A DNA stretch of 64,000 bases from Pseudomonadota bacterium (GTDB lineage: Bacteria > Pseudomonadota > Gammaproteobacteria > Steroidobacterales > Steroidobacteraceae), in NCBI GenBank assembly GCA_037200975.1, contig JBBCGI010000001.1, positions 1,302,001 through 1,366,000 on the forward strand, written 5' to 3'. The notes beneath the pieces were generated by a model. It searched no databases and was not told the DNA's origin. It saw only the letters and a list, made by a program, of their open reading frames with translations. Below are positions 25,545-34,480 of this stretch, in pieces. Within the stretch, counting starts at the first letter, position 1; each line of letters starts with the position of its first letter. The translations under genes were made by a program, and so were the position numbers.

Positions 25545-26186
25545 CTACTGCTCGCGGTTCGCGCCCGCCAGCACATCCGAGGCCGCAGAGCCGAGCGCGG
25601 GCCGCAACGAGATCCGGAAGGACGCTTTGGCCCTGGCGAGCATCGACAGCGCCGCCGTCTGCCCGGTGCCGAGCAGTGCGCCGATCTCCCGGGCGCTGCG
25701 GCCGTGCAGGTACCGCCACTTGAGCACGTCGCCATATCTGCCCGGCAAGGCCGCCAGTACCGAGCGGATCAGGCCGGCCACTTCGGCCGCGTCGCAGACC
25801 TGTTGCGGGTCCTGCTCCACGGGCGCTGGCACGCGCGCGGATGCGCTGCGCACCTGCGCGTTGTCGCTGAGCATGACGACGTGTTTGGCGCGCCGCCTGC
25901 GCGTGCGGTTCAGATCGAACATCTCGCGCCGGCAGATCTGGCACAGCCAGCTGAACAATGCCGCTTCCGCGCGGTAGCTGGACAGATTGCGGATGGCCTT
26001 GATCATGGTGGCCTGCACGACGTCCTGTGCGAGGTCACCGTCGCCGCCCAGGCGCCGCAGCGCGAAGCGATAGATGCGTGGATAGTAGGCGTCGAAGAAC
26101 GTGCGCAGCGCGCGCTCGTCCGCGCGCAACATGGCCGCGACGAGCTCCCGATCGTAGGGGTCGCAGCGAAAATCGTTGGCAGCCAT
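25545..26186 (-). CDS. ECF-type RNA polymerase sigma-70 factor
   Basis: 213 residues. Region 2 (about residues 20-90) contains FFDAYYPRIYRFALRRLGGDGDLAQDVVQATMIKAI and FSWLCQICRREMFD. Region 4 (about 140-195) contains LAALPGRYGDVLKWRYLHGRSAREIGALLGTG. No anti-sigma gene lies next to it; instead OsmC and hydrolase genes follow directly in the same direction. It is therefore probably the regulator of this stress group and possibly of itself, controlled by an unseen mechanism. A TTTCANNTGAA palindrome lies 81 bases upstream. Confidence 0.93.
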   Translation of the reverse strand: MAANDFRCDPYDRELVAAMLRADERALRTFFDAYYPRIYRFALRRLGGDGDLAQDVVQATMIKAIRNLSSYRAEAALFSWLCQICRREMFDLNRTRRRRAKHVVMLSDNAQVRSASARVPAPVEQDPQQVCDAAEVAGLIRSVLAALPGRYGDVLKWRYLHGRSAREIGALLGTGQTAALSMLARAKASFRISLRPALGSAASDVLAGANREQ

Positions 26187-26267
26187 ACGCTTTTTTCTCC
26201 CATGCTGATGTCGGGAGAGAGCGTGCGGGTGCGCTCCTACGGATGCGTTTCGCGCGGACCGCGGCGG

Positions 26268-26281
26268 ATTTCAGGTGAAGT
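26268..26281. promoter_or_regulatory. Palindrome ATTTCAGGTGAAGT upstream of the ECF sigma gene
   Basis: Near-perfect copy of the (A/G)TTTCANNTGAAA(C/T) element with a degenerate right arm, 81 bases before the ECF sigma start and 49 bases after the TonB-receptor stop. Lies in the only promoter-sized gap between these operons. Confidence 0.45.
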
Positions 26282-26330
26282 GGCGGGTGTCATGAGAGCT
26301 GCGGTCTCGCTGCCGGTATCACGTATCCGA

Positions 26331-28889
26331 TCAGAAGCTTCCTTCGACCTTCAGCAGGAAGTTGCGCCGCTCGCCCCACCAATAGCCGGGCTGAATATTT
26401 CCTGCGCTTTGGTAGTACCGCTCGTCGTTGATGTTGTTGGCCGTGGCCACCACGCGCCAGTTCTCGTCGATCCGGAAGCCGGCACGCAGGTCGACGACGG
26501 CATAGCGGTTGAAAGCGCGGTTGAATTGGTTACCTCCGATGCATCCGCCGGTCCGCGTGACATTCGGACATGCAAACATGGTTGTCATCTGCGATGTCTG
26601 AGCCCGCAAATTGCCGCCCACGGTCCACCGGCTCATCCGGCCGGTCAACCGCTTGTTCACCCAGGCTTTGACGAGATGTTTGGGAGTCTCAGGGGAATTC
26701 TGCTCCAGCGCATAAAGAGGTCCTCGCACTCCGTTCCAGACTGCAGTCGCCGCCCGGTTCTCGTTGAATGTGTATCCACCGCCGAACAGCCAACCACCGG
26801 CAGCGCCCGTCAATTCCAGGTCCACACCCAGGCTTTGACTCGTGCCGGGTATGTACTTTCCGGGCACACCTGCGCGCGAAAGCGACAGCGGTATCCGGTA
26901 CTGCCGCGTGTCGTAGGCCGCGAGCATCCCATTGACCGCGCCATTGAACCAGGCTGCCTTGATGCCCGCTTCAGTGGTGACACCGTGGCGCACTCCTATC
27001 GCGCTGCCGTCTGGTTTCAGTGCCTCAGGTGCTGCGTTGCTGTCAATGCCCCATGGAAAGGTTTCCATGTCTGTACCGGTGTTGCGGTAGATGTCCACGT
27101 AGCTTGCATATAGCGAATAGTGGTCACTGACGTCGTACGCCAGCGCGGCATAAGGCGTGACAACGGGCGAGCTCCAGGGAATCTCGCGGCTATCGGTGAT
27201 CCGGCCGTCAGAAAAGTTGAGCTCCCGAATGCGCCGATAGCGCTCTTGACCGGCTCGTGCGCCGGCGCTGATGGACAAGGCATCCGTGAGGTGCATCCTT
27301 GCGGTCAGGAATGTGGCGCGCGATTCGGTCGTCCCCTGCGCCCACGGAATCGAGTCTGGCTGCGACGGCCTAATCAGTCGCGGGTCACCATAGAGCGATG
27401 GCGTGTAGTCGACGAGATTCCTGACTGGGCCCTCGAGGTAGTTCCGCTCTTTCGCCTCGAGGTATCTGTATCTCGCATATTCGGCACCGAACGCCAGTTC
27501 GGCGCGCAAGCCAAAGGGCCGGAAGTCGCCGGTGAGTGTAAGGTCCGTGCCGATCTGCTCCTCCGTGTTGGGTCGGGTGCTGAATGCCCCGTTCACACCC
27601 CTTGTAATCCTCTGTCTGGTGGCTGGATTTACCGAAATGTTGATCGAAGCCGTCCCGAATTGCCGCCGCTCCTCCCAACGCGCAGCGCCGACCTGGAGCT
27701 GCCAGTCATCACCTAGCTGCTGCCGCAACTGAAAGTAAGTCTCCCGCTTTTCCCGGCGGTCGAACGCCCAATCCGTGGTGAGGGCAAAGTGCGGCAATTG
27801 CGGGACGGTTCCGTCCAGAGTTGGCAGCATGCCGCGGAACACCGGAGTGTCGTTCTGCCAGACGTAGCTGCCGCCCAGCGTCACGACTGTGTCAGGGCCG
27901 ACGTCATAATCGAGCACGCCGAACAGCACCTTCCGGTTGAATGTGACCGCATCGAGATTGGAGCCCTGGTCCTGCAGGACGCCGACCAGCCTGCCGCGCA
28001 ACGCCCCGTCGCCTGCAAGGGGTCCCGTCGCATCGAGCTCCACCCGGCTGTTATCCCATGAACCGGTCCAGGCGCTGACCCAGAGAGCCGCTTCGTCTCG
28101 TGGCCGCTTCCGGACGAGATTGACGGACGCGCCCGGCTGACCGTTGCCGGAGAAGATTCCGTCGGCACCGCGCAGCACTTCGATCTGCTCGAATTCGGCC
28201 AGGTCTGGTGTGCTGCTCAAGAGCCTTTTGTACGAATACAGATTTGGGCTGCCGTCCACGTGATAACTGGTGACCGCAAACCCTCGCGCTATGAAGAGCC
28301 GGCTCACGTTGTTGTCACGAGTGGAGATCAGCCCCGGAACCCGCTCCAGCGCATCGGGCAGTGTCGCGAGATTCTGCTCGCGGATCTGCGCCTGGCTGAT
28401 CAGCGAAACGGTCTGCGGAATTTCGCGTAAAGGCGTTTCCGTGCGTGTTGCCACCACGCCCTGCGCCGTCGCGGTGACGACTATCTCTTCCAGGTCTTCG
28501 ATCCGGCCGGCCGCGCTGAAGATCGTGCGACGTGCGCTGCTCTTCTGCCGTACCTCGAAGGTCTGCGCATTCAACTGCCGGTAACCCAGAGAAGTTTCCG
28601 CCAGCAAACGGCTCAGTGCGTCGGCGGCCGTGTAGCTCCCGTTCAGCGCCGCGGCCCGCTTTCCCGCCGTGAGGCGTGAAAAGAAGACCACGTCAACGTC
28701 ACTCTGGCGCGCCAGCTCCTGCAGCGCATCGTCGAGCGGTTGGCTGGGGATGTGCAAATCGTAAACCGGTAGTTTGCCGGCGGAAGCGGTATCGCCGAAC
28801 GCGGGTGACACTGCAAATGCGGTGAACATGCAGACCGCGATGGCGCGCAGCCCGGCAAGGTGGCACGTATTGCGGTCAGAACTTGCCAT
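26331..28889 (-). CDS. TonB-dependent siderophore-type receptor with N-terminal STN signalling domain
   Basis: 852 residues. A signal peptide (about residues 1-32) is followed by an STN (secretin/TonB short N-terminal) domain (about 45-115, LPVYDLHIPSQPLDDALQEL). The plug domain follows (PLREIPQTVSLISQAQIREQ, VEVLRGADGIFSGNGQPGAS) and then the 22-strand barrel ending RRNFLLKVEGSF with the terminal Phe required for insertion. It resembles FoxA/FpvA-type ferric siderophore receptors. STN receptors usually signal to a FecR-like anti-sigma; none is present here. The start overlaps the stop of the upstream paralogue by 14 bases. Confidence 0.94.
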   Translation of the reverse strand: MASSDRNTCHLAGLRAIAVCMFTAFAVSPAFGDTASAGKLPVYDLHIPSQPLDDALQELARQSDVDVVFFSRLTAGKRAAALNGSYTAADALSRLLAETSLGYRQLNAQTFEVRQKSSARRTIFSAAGRIEDLEEIVVTATAQGVVATRTETPLREIPQTVSLISQAQIREQNLATLPDALERVPGLISTRDNNVSRLFIARGFAVTSYHVDGSPNLYSYKRLLSSTPDLAEFEQIEVLRGADGIFSGNGQPGASVNLVRKRPRDEAALWVSAWTGSWDNSRVELDATGPLAGDGALRGRLVGVLQDQGSNLDAVTFNRKVLFGVLDYDVGPDTVVTLGGSYVWQNDTPVFRGMLPTLDGTVPQLPHFALTTDWAFDRREKRETYFQLRQQLGDDWQLQVGAARWEERRQFGTASINISVNPATRQRITRGVNGAFSTRPNTEEQIGTDLTLTGDFRPFGLRAELAFGAEYARYRYLEAKERNYLEGPVRNLVDYTPSLYGDPRLIRPSQPDSIPWAQGTTESRATFLTARMHLTDALSISAGARAGQERYRRIRELNFSDGRITDSREIPWSSPVVTPYAALAYDVSDHYSLYASYVDIYRNTGTDMETFPWGIDSNAAPEALKPDGSAIGVRHGVTTEAGIKAAWFNGAVNGMLAAYDTRQYRIPLSLSRAGVPGKYIPGTSQSLGVDLELTGAAGGWLFGGGYTFNENRAATAVWNGVRGPLYALEQNSPETPKHLVKAWVNKRLTGRMSRWTVGGNLRAQTSQMTTMFACPNVTRTGGCIGGNQFNRAFNRYAVVDLRAGFRIDENWRVVATANNINDERYYQSAGNIQPGYWWGERRNFLLKVEGSF

Positions 28890-31377
28890 CGACTTTCAAC
28901 AGGAAGTTGCGCGGCTCGCCATACCAGGGGCGCAGCGCGTCAGCGCCCGCGCCGGCGCTGCCGAGAGACTCGAAGTAGATCTCGTCGAACACGTTGTTTG
29001 CGCTGAGGGCGACCTGCCAGTTCGCGTCGAGCTGGAAACCCAGGCGCAGATCCAGCACCGCGTATGGATCCTGTTCGATTCTGCGGCCCTGGCAGAGCGG
29101 CCCACGTGGCTGGCAGTTCAGGTCGAGGCTCGTGGCGGCACTTTGCGCTTGCAGATTGCCGCCCGCCGTCCAGCGATTGAACACGCCCGGCAGGCGCGCG
29201 CTGGTCCAGATCTTGAGCAGATGCCGTGGTGTCGCCGTGGACAGCGCGCCGCCAGTCTCGCCTTCGTTGACATTGAAGGTGTAGCCCGCGCCGATGAGCC
29301 AGCCCGCCCGAAGCTCACCATCGAGCTCCAGGTCCACGCCCCAACTGCGGTTCTCGACTGCGACAAAACAGCAGTTGGGATCGTTCGTCGCGGGATACTC
29401 CCGCAGTTCCGGGAACGGCAGATTGCCCTGCCGCGTGCGGTAGGCAGCCAGCCGTCCATTCAGTGCACCTTCGCGCCACTCCGCCTTGATGCCGCTTTCC
29501 AGCGTGACCCCGCTGATCGGTTCGATGAGCTCGCCATTCACCCTGCGCCGGACGGCGCTGTTGGTGCGATAGATATCGGCGTAACTCAGGTACGCGGTGT
29601 AGTGGTCCTCGATGTCGTACATCAGCCCCGCGAACGGAGTCAGCACGTGGTGGCTGCCGTAGGCGGTCTCGAGCGCCAGCGTGGGCAGTGGCGGGATGTC
29701 CACGAGCAGTTTCGCGTCGAGAGCATCGCTGCCGACGCGCGCCCCGCCGGTCACCGACCAGTCGCTGCCCAATTGCGTGCGGAATGAGGCGAACACTCCG
29801 TACTGGTCGAGAATCGAATGGAGCGCCACGCCGGCGGACATCGGCGCACTGGATCTGGGATCCGGGTAGTCGCGCGGATCGAAGGAGCGCGGGTCCTGCA
29901 GCAAGGGACCGAAAAACCCCGTGGTTGCCTGATCGAGCCGCGCCCGGAAGCGCGTGAAATCGCCGCCGAACGCGAACTGCTGGCGCAGTCCAAACCACTC
30001 GGTCTCACCGCTGAAGGTGACATCGACCGTGTTCCAGTTGTGAACGTTGGGAACCCGGGTGTAGCGATCGTTGGCCGCGCGAGCGGACGACTGCGTCCCG
30101 TTGGTGGGGGGAATGATGAACACGCCGAAGGCATGTTCGACATTCGCGCGCCACGTCGCTGCGTTGATCTTCACCGCCCAGTTGCGCGCGAAATCCTGCT
30201 GATATTGGACGTACGCCTCGCTCACGCGCGTGCGGTAACGCGCCCAATCGAATGCCAGCGCAATGCTGCGCGGCAGTTGCTCGTCGGCATTGCCGCTGTA
30301 CAGCGGGACCCCGCCCATGAGCGGCACGGCGTCGTCCTTCTGAAAGCTTCCGCCCACGTTCAACGTCGCATCCGGGGTGACGTCGTATTCGAGCGCGGCA
30401 AAGATCTTCTTTCGCTGGAAGGTCGCGGTGTCGTAGAAGAAATCGCGATCCGCGAATACGGCAACCGTGCGCGCGCGCAATGCGCCGTCCAGCGCAATCG
30501 GCCCGGTGAGATCCATCTCGATTCGCCGGTTGTCCCAGGAACCCGAGAATGCAGACAGATCGAGCGCGAAGCGATCGAGCGGCCGTTTGCGCACCATGCT
30601 GACCGTGCCGCCGGGATTGCCGTTGCCGCCGAACAGCGCGTCCGAGCCGCGCAGCACCTCCACATGGTCGAACTCACTCATGTCCGGTGCGCTGTAGAAG
30701 AAGTCGTAGCCGTCGATCGAAGGATTGATCGCCGCTCCTCCGTCGGTGTGGAACGACGTGACTGGATAGGCGCGGGAATTCGAGTCCTGATCGAGAGAGT
30801 TGGTGCGGACGACGGTCATGCCGGGCGCGTGCCCGAGAACCGCTCCGAGGTCGACATCGTTCTGCTGGCGCATCCGTTCGCGCGAAACGATCGAGATCGA
30901 TTGCGGGATCTCGCGTAAAGGCGTTTCGATGCGCGTGGCCACCAATTCCTTCGCCGTCGCGCGCACGACGATTTCTTCCATCGGCTCCTGCGGATTCGCC
31001 AGTTTGAAGTGCGCCCTGCTGCGAGGATCTGCGCGCCTGATCTCGAATGTATTTGCGCCGAGCTCGCGGAACGTCAACTTCGAATCCGCCAGCAGAGCGG
31101 TCAATGCAGCGTGGGTCGTGTACTCGCCCGTGAGCGCGGCCGCCTCCTGTCCCTGGGCGATGCGCGAGAAGAAGACCAGCTGGATCCCGCTCTGCCGCGC
31201 GAACTCCTGCAGCGCATCGTCCAGCGGCTGGCTCGCGATATTGAGCTGGTAAACGGGAAGGTTGTCAGGCGTACCGGCGTACGCCGCGCTGCCCGCGATG
31301 AGCAACGCCATGAAGGCAGCGGGATCCCGGCTCTGCAACGAGCGAGGTCCGCACGTCTTGTTCGACACTCGCCACAT
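28876..31377 (-). CDS. TonB-dependent siderophore-type receptor with STN domain (upstream paralogue)
   Basis: About 833 residues. Domain layout as in the next gene: STN (LPVYQLNIASQPLDDALQEFARQSGIQLVFFSR), plug (PLREIPQSISIVSRERMRQQ, VEVLRGSDALFGGNGNPGG) and a barrel ending PRNFLLKVDGKF. The two receptors are clearly paralogous throughout, a diverged tandem duplication. Start choice is uncertain: 31377 (MWRVSNKTCGPRS) is given, but 31434 (very basic MSRGRTWRRRRLLRQ) is also open. First gene of a two-receptor operon. A palindrome lies at 31532-31545 upstream. Confidence 0.93.
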   Translation of the reverse strand: MWRVSNKTCGPRSLQSRDPAAFMALLIAGSAAYAGTPDNLPVYQLNIASQPLDDALQEFARQSGIQLVFFSRIAQGQEAAALTGEYTTHAALTALLADSKLTFRELGANTFEIRRADPRSRAHFKLANPQEPMEEIVVRATAKELVATRIETPLREIPQSISIVSRERMRQQNDVDLGAVLGHAPGMTVVRTNSLDQDSNSRAYPVTSFHTDGGAAINPSIDGYDFFYSAPDMSEFDHVEVLRGSDALFGGNGNPGGTVSMVRKRPLDRFALDLSAFSGSWDNRRIEMDLTGPIALDGALRARTVAVFADRDFFYDTATFQRKKIFAALEYDVTPDATLNVGGSFQKDDAVPLMGGVPLYSGNADEQLPRSIALAFDWARYRTRVSEAYVQYQQDFARNWAVKINAATWRANVEHAFGVFIIPPTNGTQSSARAANDRYTRVPNVHNWNTVDVTFSGETEWFGLRQQFAFGGDFTRFRARLDQATTGFFGPLLQDPRSFDPRDYPDPRSSAPMSAGVALHSILDQYGVFASFRTQLGSDWSVTGGARVGSDALDAKLLVDIPPLPTLALETAYGSHHVLTPFAGLMYDIEDHYTAYLSYADIYRTNSAVRRRVNGELIEPISGVTLESGIKAEWREGALNGRLAAYRTRQGNLPFPELREYPATNDPNCCFVAVENRSWGVDLELDGELRAGWLIGAGYTFNVNEGETGGALSTATPRHLLKIWTSARLPGVFNRWTAGGNLQAQSAATSLDLNCQPRGPLCQGRRIEQDPYAVLDLRLGFQLDANWQVALSANNVFDEIYFESLGSAGAGADALRPWYGEPRNFLLKVDGKF

Positions 31378-31531
31378 GTCTCGTGTCCCTTGCCTGAGCA
31401 GTCGGCGCCGTCGCCAGGTTCTCCCCCTGCTCAAATTCCGGAAGGTGTCTTGCCGCGGGATTCTGGCCTCTTTTCCGGCTTCCCTCTAGGGGTCTCCATG
31501 CCCGCAAGAGATCATTCGGTGCGAATTCCCT

Positions 31532-31545
31532 GTTTCAGATGAAAC
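31532..31545. promoter_or_regulatory. Perfect-arm palindrome GTTTCAGATGAAAC
   Basis: Copy of the (A/G)TTTCANNTGAAA(C/T) element, upstream of the tandem TonB-receptor operon (155 bases before 31377, 98 bases before 31434). Arms GTTTCA and TGAAAC match fully. Confidence 0.5.
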
Positions 31546-31617
31546 GCAGCTGACCCGTTCTGGTGCGTATCCCCGCCGCCTACACCACCTATTCACACGA
31601 CGGATATCGCCTGGATG

Positions 31618-31639
31618 CCGATAACAATCTGGTTATCGG
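31618..31639. terminator. Stem-loop CCGATAAC-6-GTTATCGG downstream of poxB
   Basis: An 8-bp perfect stem with a 6-base loop, about 80 bases past the poxB stop on the transcribed minus strand. No U-run follows, so if it stops transcription it does so weakly or with a factor. It could also be an operator. Confidence 0.3.
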
Positions 31640-31721
31640 GTGCGTGCATCGCGGCCAGTTCCGCGGCAAGCGCTTCAACCTGAGCCATGACGGTGTACAG
31701 CGGCACTTGCGGCTCCGGTAG

Positions 31722-33443
31722 TTAGCGCAGCAAATTCACCTTGGCGAGATCGATGAGCTGGCTGGCGCGGCCATCCAGCACCGCCTTCATCATGAACACG
31801 CCGAACTTGTGCGCCTCGTCGAACGTCGCGGTCGGCGGCATCACCAGTTCCTGGCGCGCCGTCACCACGTCGAGCAGCGCGGGCCCGTCGTGTTCCAGCA
31901 CTTCCTTGACTGCGGCCGGAAGATCGCCGGGCTTCTCGACGCGCACACCTTTTATACCCATGGCACGCGCCATCTCGGCGAAGTTCGGGTTCTCGAGGTC
32001 GCAGCCGCTGTCGACGAAACCGGAAGCCTTCATCTCGAGCTCGACGAAGCCTAGTGTGCCGTTGTTGAGCACCACGACTTTCACCGGCAGCTTCTGCTGA
32101 ATGAGTGTCACGAACTCACCCATCATCATGGTGAAGCCGCCATCACCGGACATCGAGATCACCTGTCGCTTGGGGAACGCCGCCTGCGCGCCGATCGCAT
32201 GCAGCAGGGCATTCGCCATCGAGCCGTGATTGAAGGAGCCGACCAGCCGCCGGCGGCCGTTCATCTTGAGGTAACGAGCCGCCCACGCCACGGGTGTGCC
32301 GACGTCGCATGTGAAGACCGCGTCGTCAGTAGCTAGCTCGCTGATCACGCGGCTCACGTATTGCGGATGGATGTAGCGGGTGCCGGGGCCGCCCTCGGCC
32401 AGCGCGTCGAGATCGGCGCGCGCCTTGCGATATTGCGTGACCGCCTTGTCGAGGTGGGCAGACTCGGCCTTCTCGACGATCAAAGGCAGCAGCGCCGCGA
32501 GCGTATCGCCCACCGCGCCGATGACGCCGAGATCGAGTGTGCAGCGGTTGCCGAGCGCGGCGCCGCGGATGTCGATCTGCGCGATGCGCGCGTCGTCCGG
32601 ATAAAACTGGCGATACGGGAAGTCCGTGCCCAGCAACAGCAGCGTGTCGCAGTTCTTCATCGCCGCATAACCGGAGGCGAAACCGAGCAGGCCCGTCATG
32701 CCAACATCGAAGGGATTGTCGTATTCGAGATGTTCCTTGCCGCGCAGTGCGTGGACGACGGGCGCCTTGAGTTTGCGCGCGAGCTCCACCACCGCATCAT
32801 GCGCACCGGCACAGCCGGCGCCGCACATCAGCGTCACGCGTTCGCCGCCGTTCAGCAGATTCGCCAGCGCACGCAGTTGCTCGTCCCCCGGCCGCACCAC
32901 GGGCGCCGCGGGCGTCAGCCAATGGGGAACCGGTTTGTCGAGCGGCCTCAAGGCGACGTCACCGGAGATCACGACGACGGCCACGCCGCGCTGCGCGACG
33001 GCCACGCGCATCGCACGCAGCAGGATCTGCGGCAGCTGCTCGGGGCTTCCTACCAACTCGACGTAGTGGCTGCATTCCTTGAACAGGCTCTCCGGGTGCG
33101 TAGTCTGGAAGTAATCGATGCCGATTTCGCTGCTCGGGATATGCGCCGCAATGGCCAGCACCGGCACGTTGCTGCGTTGGGCGTCGAACAATCCGTTGAT
33201 CAAATGCAGATTGCCGGGGCCGCAGCTGCCGGCGCACACCGCAAGTTTGCCCGTCAGGTGCGCCTCGGCCGCGGCGGCGAATGCCGCGCCCTCTTCGTGG
33301 CGCATGTGAATCCACTCGATGGATTTGAGGCGCCGCAGGGAGTCGGTGAACCCGTTGAGCGAATCTCCAACTACTCCATAGATGCGCTCGACGCCCGCCT
33401 GGGCCAGCGCCTCGGCCATATAGTCCGCTGCGGTCCTGCTCAT
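31722..33443 (-). CDS. poxB: Pyruvate:quinone oxidoreductase, PoxB-type thiamine-diphosphate enzyme
   Basis: 573 residues, the length of E. coli PoxB (572). PoxB oxidises pyruvate to acetate and CO2 and passes electrons to ubiquinone at the membrane. The N-terminal ThDP-binding part has the catalytic Glu in [11 protein letters not shown]. The central FAD domain follows, then the ThDP/Mg motif [17 protein letters not shown]...[12 protein letters not shown]. The C-terminus ([16 protein letters not shown]) resembles the membrane-binding tail of PoxB. A ribosome-binding site AGGAG lies 8 bases before ATG. Co-transcribed with the upstream acetoacetate-decarboxylase-like gene (10-base gap). Confidence 0.9.
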   Translation of the reverse strand: MSRTAADYMAEALAQAGVERIYGVVGDSLNGFTDSLRRLKSIEWIHMRHEEGAAFAAAAEAHLTGKLAVCAGSCGPGNLHLINGLFDAQRSNVPVLAIAAHIPSSEIGIDYFQTTHPESLFKECSHYVELVGSPEQLPQILLRAMRVAVAQRGVAVVVISGDVALRPLDKPVPHWLTPAAPVVRPGDEQLRALANLLNGGERVTLMCGAGCAGAHDAVVELARKLKAPVVHALRGKEHLEYDNPFDVGMTGLLGFASGYAAMKNCDTLLLLGTDFPYRQFYPDDARIAQIDIRGAALGNRCTLDLGVIGAVGDTLAALLPLIVEKAESAHLDKAVTQYRKARADLDALAEGGPGTRYIHPQYVSRVISELATDDAVFTCDVGTPVAWAARYLKMNGRRRLVGSFNHGSMANALLHAIGAQAAFPKRQVISMSGDGGFTMMMGEFVTLIQQKLPVKVVVLNNGTLGFVELEMKASGFVDSGCDLENPNFAEMARAMGIKGVRVEKPGDLPAAVKEVLEHDGPALLDVVTARQELVMPPTATFDEAHKFGVFMMKAVLDGRASQLIDLAKVNLLR

Positions 33444-33453
33444 GCCGGCGCTC

Positions 33454-34254
33454 CTAGGCTAGATAGTTCTTGAGGATCTTGAGATCGGTCACGGAGTAGG
33501 CCATGCCAAGACGGTAACCGCGGCCGACGCGCAGCGGCGCCAGCGCGTGCACTTCCTCACCCGGCACGACCGGCACGGTCAGCTCCGCCGAGCCGGCCCA
33601 GACGTCCACGAAGGTGTGTTCCTCCGTGAGCGACAAGGTGAGCTCATCCACCGCACCCCGGCCGTGGTTGCCGGCCGTGAGCTGCGGGAAATAGCGGCGG
33701 ATGGTGGTCGGGCGATTGAACACCGTGGACGGATCCAGCACCGGATTTTCCAGCTGGATGCGCGCGGTGGCGATGCGCTCGCCATGCGCGGCGACGCTGG
33801 CGCCGAAGCGGCTGCCGCGGGCGAGTGGCGCGGCGGCCGCGCTCGGCGCCGCGAAAGTGCGCGTCTGGAAGATCGTGCCTAACTTCTTCGGGTAACCCTG
33901 CGTCCAGCCGCGCGCGATGGCCGCCTCGTTGTCGACGAAGATGAACGGGCAGTAGCTCACCGGCCGGCCGTCGAGCAGCGCATCCACCAGCACGAAGGCT
34001 TCGCGGTATTGATACCGCGCCGGGTCGGTGAGCTCGTCGTTCGAGGCGGTGAATTGCCAGTCGAGAAACCAGAAAAACGCGCGGCCTTGCGAGTCCGGAT
34101 CCGGCGTGATGCCAGGCGGCAGCCCCGCCGCGACTGCGGCCGGTTCCGCCCAGTATTCGATCGCCATGCAGTCGCTCGAGTAGTGCCAGGGCGGCGGCGG
34201 CGTTCCCGCCGACTTGCCGAGCGGACTGAGAGGCACTGAATAACCCTTGAGCAT
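33454..34254 (-). CDS. Acetoacetate decarboxylase-family protein
   Basis: 266 residues. The ADC-family motif GYPKKLG is present with the Lys pair at 123-124, one of which forms the Schiff base in true acetoacetate decarboxylases. Other family segments are [10 protein letters not shown] and [27 protein letters not shown]. Family members include decarboxylases, aldolase-dehydratases and enolase-like enzymes, so the exact reaction is open. It heads an operon with poxB and is divergent from the oxalate genes. A CGGGGGATA element lies 63 bases upstream. Substrates for both genes are keto acids, which may explain the pairing. Confidence 0.88.
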   Translation of the reverse strand: MLKGYSVPLSPLGKSAGTPPPPWHYSSDCMAIEYWAEPAAVAAGLPPGITPDPDSQGRAFFWFLDWQFTASNDELTDPARYQYREAFVLVDALLDGRPVSYCPFIFVDNEAAIARGWTQGYPKKLGTIFQTRTFAAPSAAAAPLARGSRFGASVAAHGERIATARIQLENPVLDPSTVFNRPTTIRRYFPQLTAGNHGRGAVDELTLSLTEEHTFVDVWAGSAELTVPVVPGEEVHALAPLRVGRGYRLGMAYSVTDLKILKNYLA

Positions 34255-34480
34255 GATGGTGATTCCCCGGCCGTGAACGACGCCGCGGCAGCTTGCTGAA
34301 GAACGCCGCGGGCGCGGTATCCCCCGGACGGGTGCATCGAGACCGGTTAGACCCCCCCACGAGCTGTTTCAACCGATATGGATTGCGCGAGCGCGCGACA
34401 TGGAGCGCAAACGCGCACCTCCGAACATCACCGCGACGAACAGCCGGCGGGCCATTCACCACACGTAAGGAACAGCGGAC
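34255..34480. promoter_or_regulatory. Divergent promoter region between ADC-poxB and the oxalate operon
   Basis: 226 bases without a gene. On the minus strand it contains the CGGGGGATA element at 34318-34333 for the ADC-poxB side. Towards frc it contains a run of seven C (about 34346-34352), a GTTTCAACC half-element (about 34366) and the AAGGA ribosome-binding site of frc. One regulator could serve both sides. Confidence 0.45.
34318..34333 (-). promoter_or_regulatory. CGGGGGATA element (copy d), upstream of ADC-poxB
   Basis: Coding-strand sequence ACCCGTCCGGGGGATA, ending 63 bases before the ADC-like start. It is identical over these 16 bases to the copy before the second poxB-like gene (59235-59251), although the two are 25 kb apart. 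Confidence 0.6.

Larger units (their letters stand above)
31378..31721. other. Gap between the TonB-receptor operon and poxB
   Basis: 344 bases with no well-supported gene. It holds the receptor promoter region with a palindrome (31532-31545), a CCCTCTAGGGG inverted repeat (about 31482-31492) and the stem-loop at 31618-31639. A GTG-started plus-strand frame (31563-31721, 52 codons, with SHDGYRLDADNNLVIGCVHR) ends against the poxB stop. It has no ribosome-binding site but a protein-like composition, so it may be a gene remnant. Confidence 0.35.

Noticed and set aside
31563-31721. 52-codon plus-strand GTG frame between the receptor operon and poxB
   Set aside because: Protein-like composition but no ribosome-binding site and no recognised family; noted only as a possible remnant.
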